64,000 nucleotides of DNA from Staphylococcus pettenkoferi. GTDB lineage: Bacteria > Bacillota > Bacilli > Staphylococcales > Staphylococcaceae. The stretch spans positions 52,041 through 116,040 of the forward strand of contig NZ_JANSKK010000012.1 in the NCBI RefSeq assembly GCF_026659735.1. The letters are read 5' to 3'. A program made the translations under genes and the position numbers. Every line of letters begins with the position of its first letter. Positions within the stretch are counted from its first letter, which is position 1. Shown in pieces: positions 63,732-64,000 of this stretch. Under the pieces are notes generated by a model. It was given only the letters and a program-made list of their open reading frames with translations. It was not told the origin of the DNA and made no database searches.

Positions 63732-63760
63732 TTGACTCGATAGAAACAAGGTGTTATAAT
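63732..63760 (+). promoter_or_regulatory. rRNA promoter P2
   Basis: TTGACT at 63732-63737, exact 17-base spacer, consensus TATAAT at 63755-63760. The strongest promoter match in the window. Confidence 0.8.
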
Positions 63761-63766
63761 TAATTC

Positions 63767-64000
63767 TTGTAACGCGAAATGAACATTGAAAACTAAATGA
63801 CAATATGTCAACGTTAATTCCAATAAACACTTATTATTAATATTATTAATATTATTAAGTGAATGAAAACGATTGGCAGACGAGGAGATAAAACCGAGAG
63901 CGAAGTGATTTTACTTAGGTAAATGAACAAGCTTGAAGTTGAAATCGACAAAGTATGAAATCGTTTGGCATCACTTAAATGAGCTAATCAAACGCTTTTT
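63767..64000 (+). ncRNA. rRNA operon leader, 5' of 16S rRNA
   Basis: Starts just after P2. GAACATTGAAAACT at 63781-63794 is the boxA-like stretch typical of staphylococcal rRNA leaders and spacers, used in antitermination. A TTATTAATA tandem repeat (about 63831-63858) closes with CACTTA/TAAGTG. The last bases (ATCAAACGCTTTTT) are the usual lead-in to mature 16S rRNA, which should start at or directly past the window edge. Confidence 0.75.

Overview
The window is chromosomal DNA of a Staphylococcus. Many proteins match the length and motifs of well-known staphylococcal ones: VraU-VraT-VraS-VraR, MurT/GatD, CamS, the Sav1866-type ABC exporter, the SAV1875-type DJ-1/PfpI protein, SgtB, PerR and the bacterial NO synthase. 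Gene order is mostly that of the conserved staphylococcal core. Several slots differ from what I recall of S. aureus: no prephenate dehydratase beside nos, no putP between camS and gatC, and an extra beta-helix gene. I therefore read it as a coagulase-negative species and cannot name it. I see no prophage, insertion sequence, CRISPR array or tRNA.

Layout. 1-11.7 kb: an Ntn-type C45 hydrolase, a 56-residue membrane peptide, a YolD-like protein, a beta-propeller lactonase, a class-3 aldehyde dehydrogenase, Mn-dependent pyrophosphatase, nicotinamidase, a beta-helix protein, NO synthase, and the pncB-nadE pair (with pncA, the salvage route from nicotinamide to NAD). 11.7-27.3 kb: UPF0316 and NETI proteins, purB, a TrpR-like regulator, pcrB-pcrA-ligA-camS, an orphan BceAB-like transporter, and gatCAB for Gln-tRNA(Gln) formation. 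27.4-35.5 kb: dgkB, rlmD, a DUF3267 membrane protein, dinB, a DEDDh exonuclease, ferritin, and murT-gatD (lipid II amidation). 35.5-45.9 kb: a UPF0421 protein, map, vraUTSR (cell-wall stress), carbonic anhydrase, a YihY/BrkB-type membrane protein, a YtxH-like protein, ptpA, a DUF1128 protein, an M29 aminopeptidase and a hotdog thioesterase.

46-62.7 kb: YfkAB, a small SE1561-family protein, a DJ-1/PfpI protein behind a strong SigmaB promoter match, sgtB, recX-yfhH, a TagH/TagG-like ABC pair whose ATPase has lost its catalytic motifs, a YfhP-like membrane protein, mutY, ntdp, the Sav1866-type exporter behind a long folded leader, a FUSC/ArAE protein, hemL2 (gsaB), bcp, a 2-hydroxyacid dehydrogenase and perR. 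The last 1.3 kb has no gene. It holds a C-poor, G-rich stretch, then two rRNA promoters and the rRNA leader; 16S rRNA should begin at or just past the right edge.

Shared themes: cell-envelope building and its surveillance (murT-gatD, vraUTSR, sgtB, the BceAB-like and TagGH-like systems, the Sav1866-type exporter), peroxide and iron control (perR, bcp and ftnA all have PerR-like boxes; ftnA/murT also share a Fur-like box), NAD salvage, and DNA upkeep (pcrA, ligA, dinB, recX, mutY). The least explained elements are the Sav1866-type leader, the catalytically degenerate TagH-like ATPase, the leaderless beta-helix protein, and hairpins placed directly in front of rlmD and the carbonic anhydrase gene.
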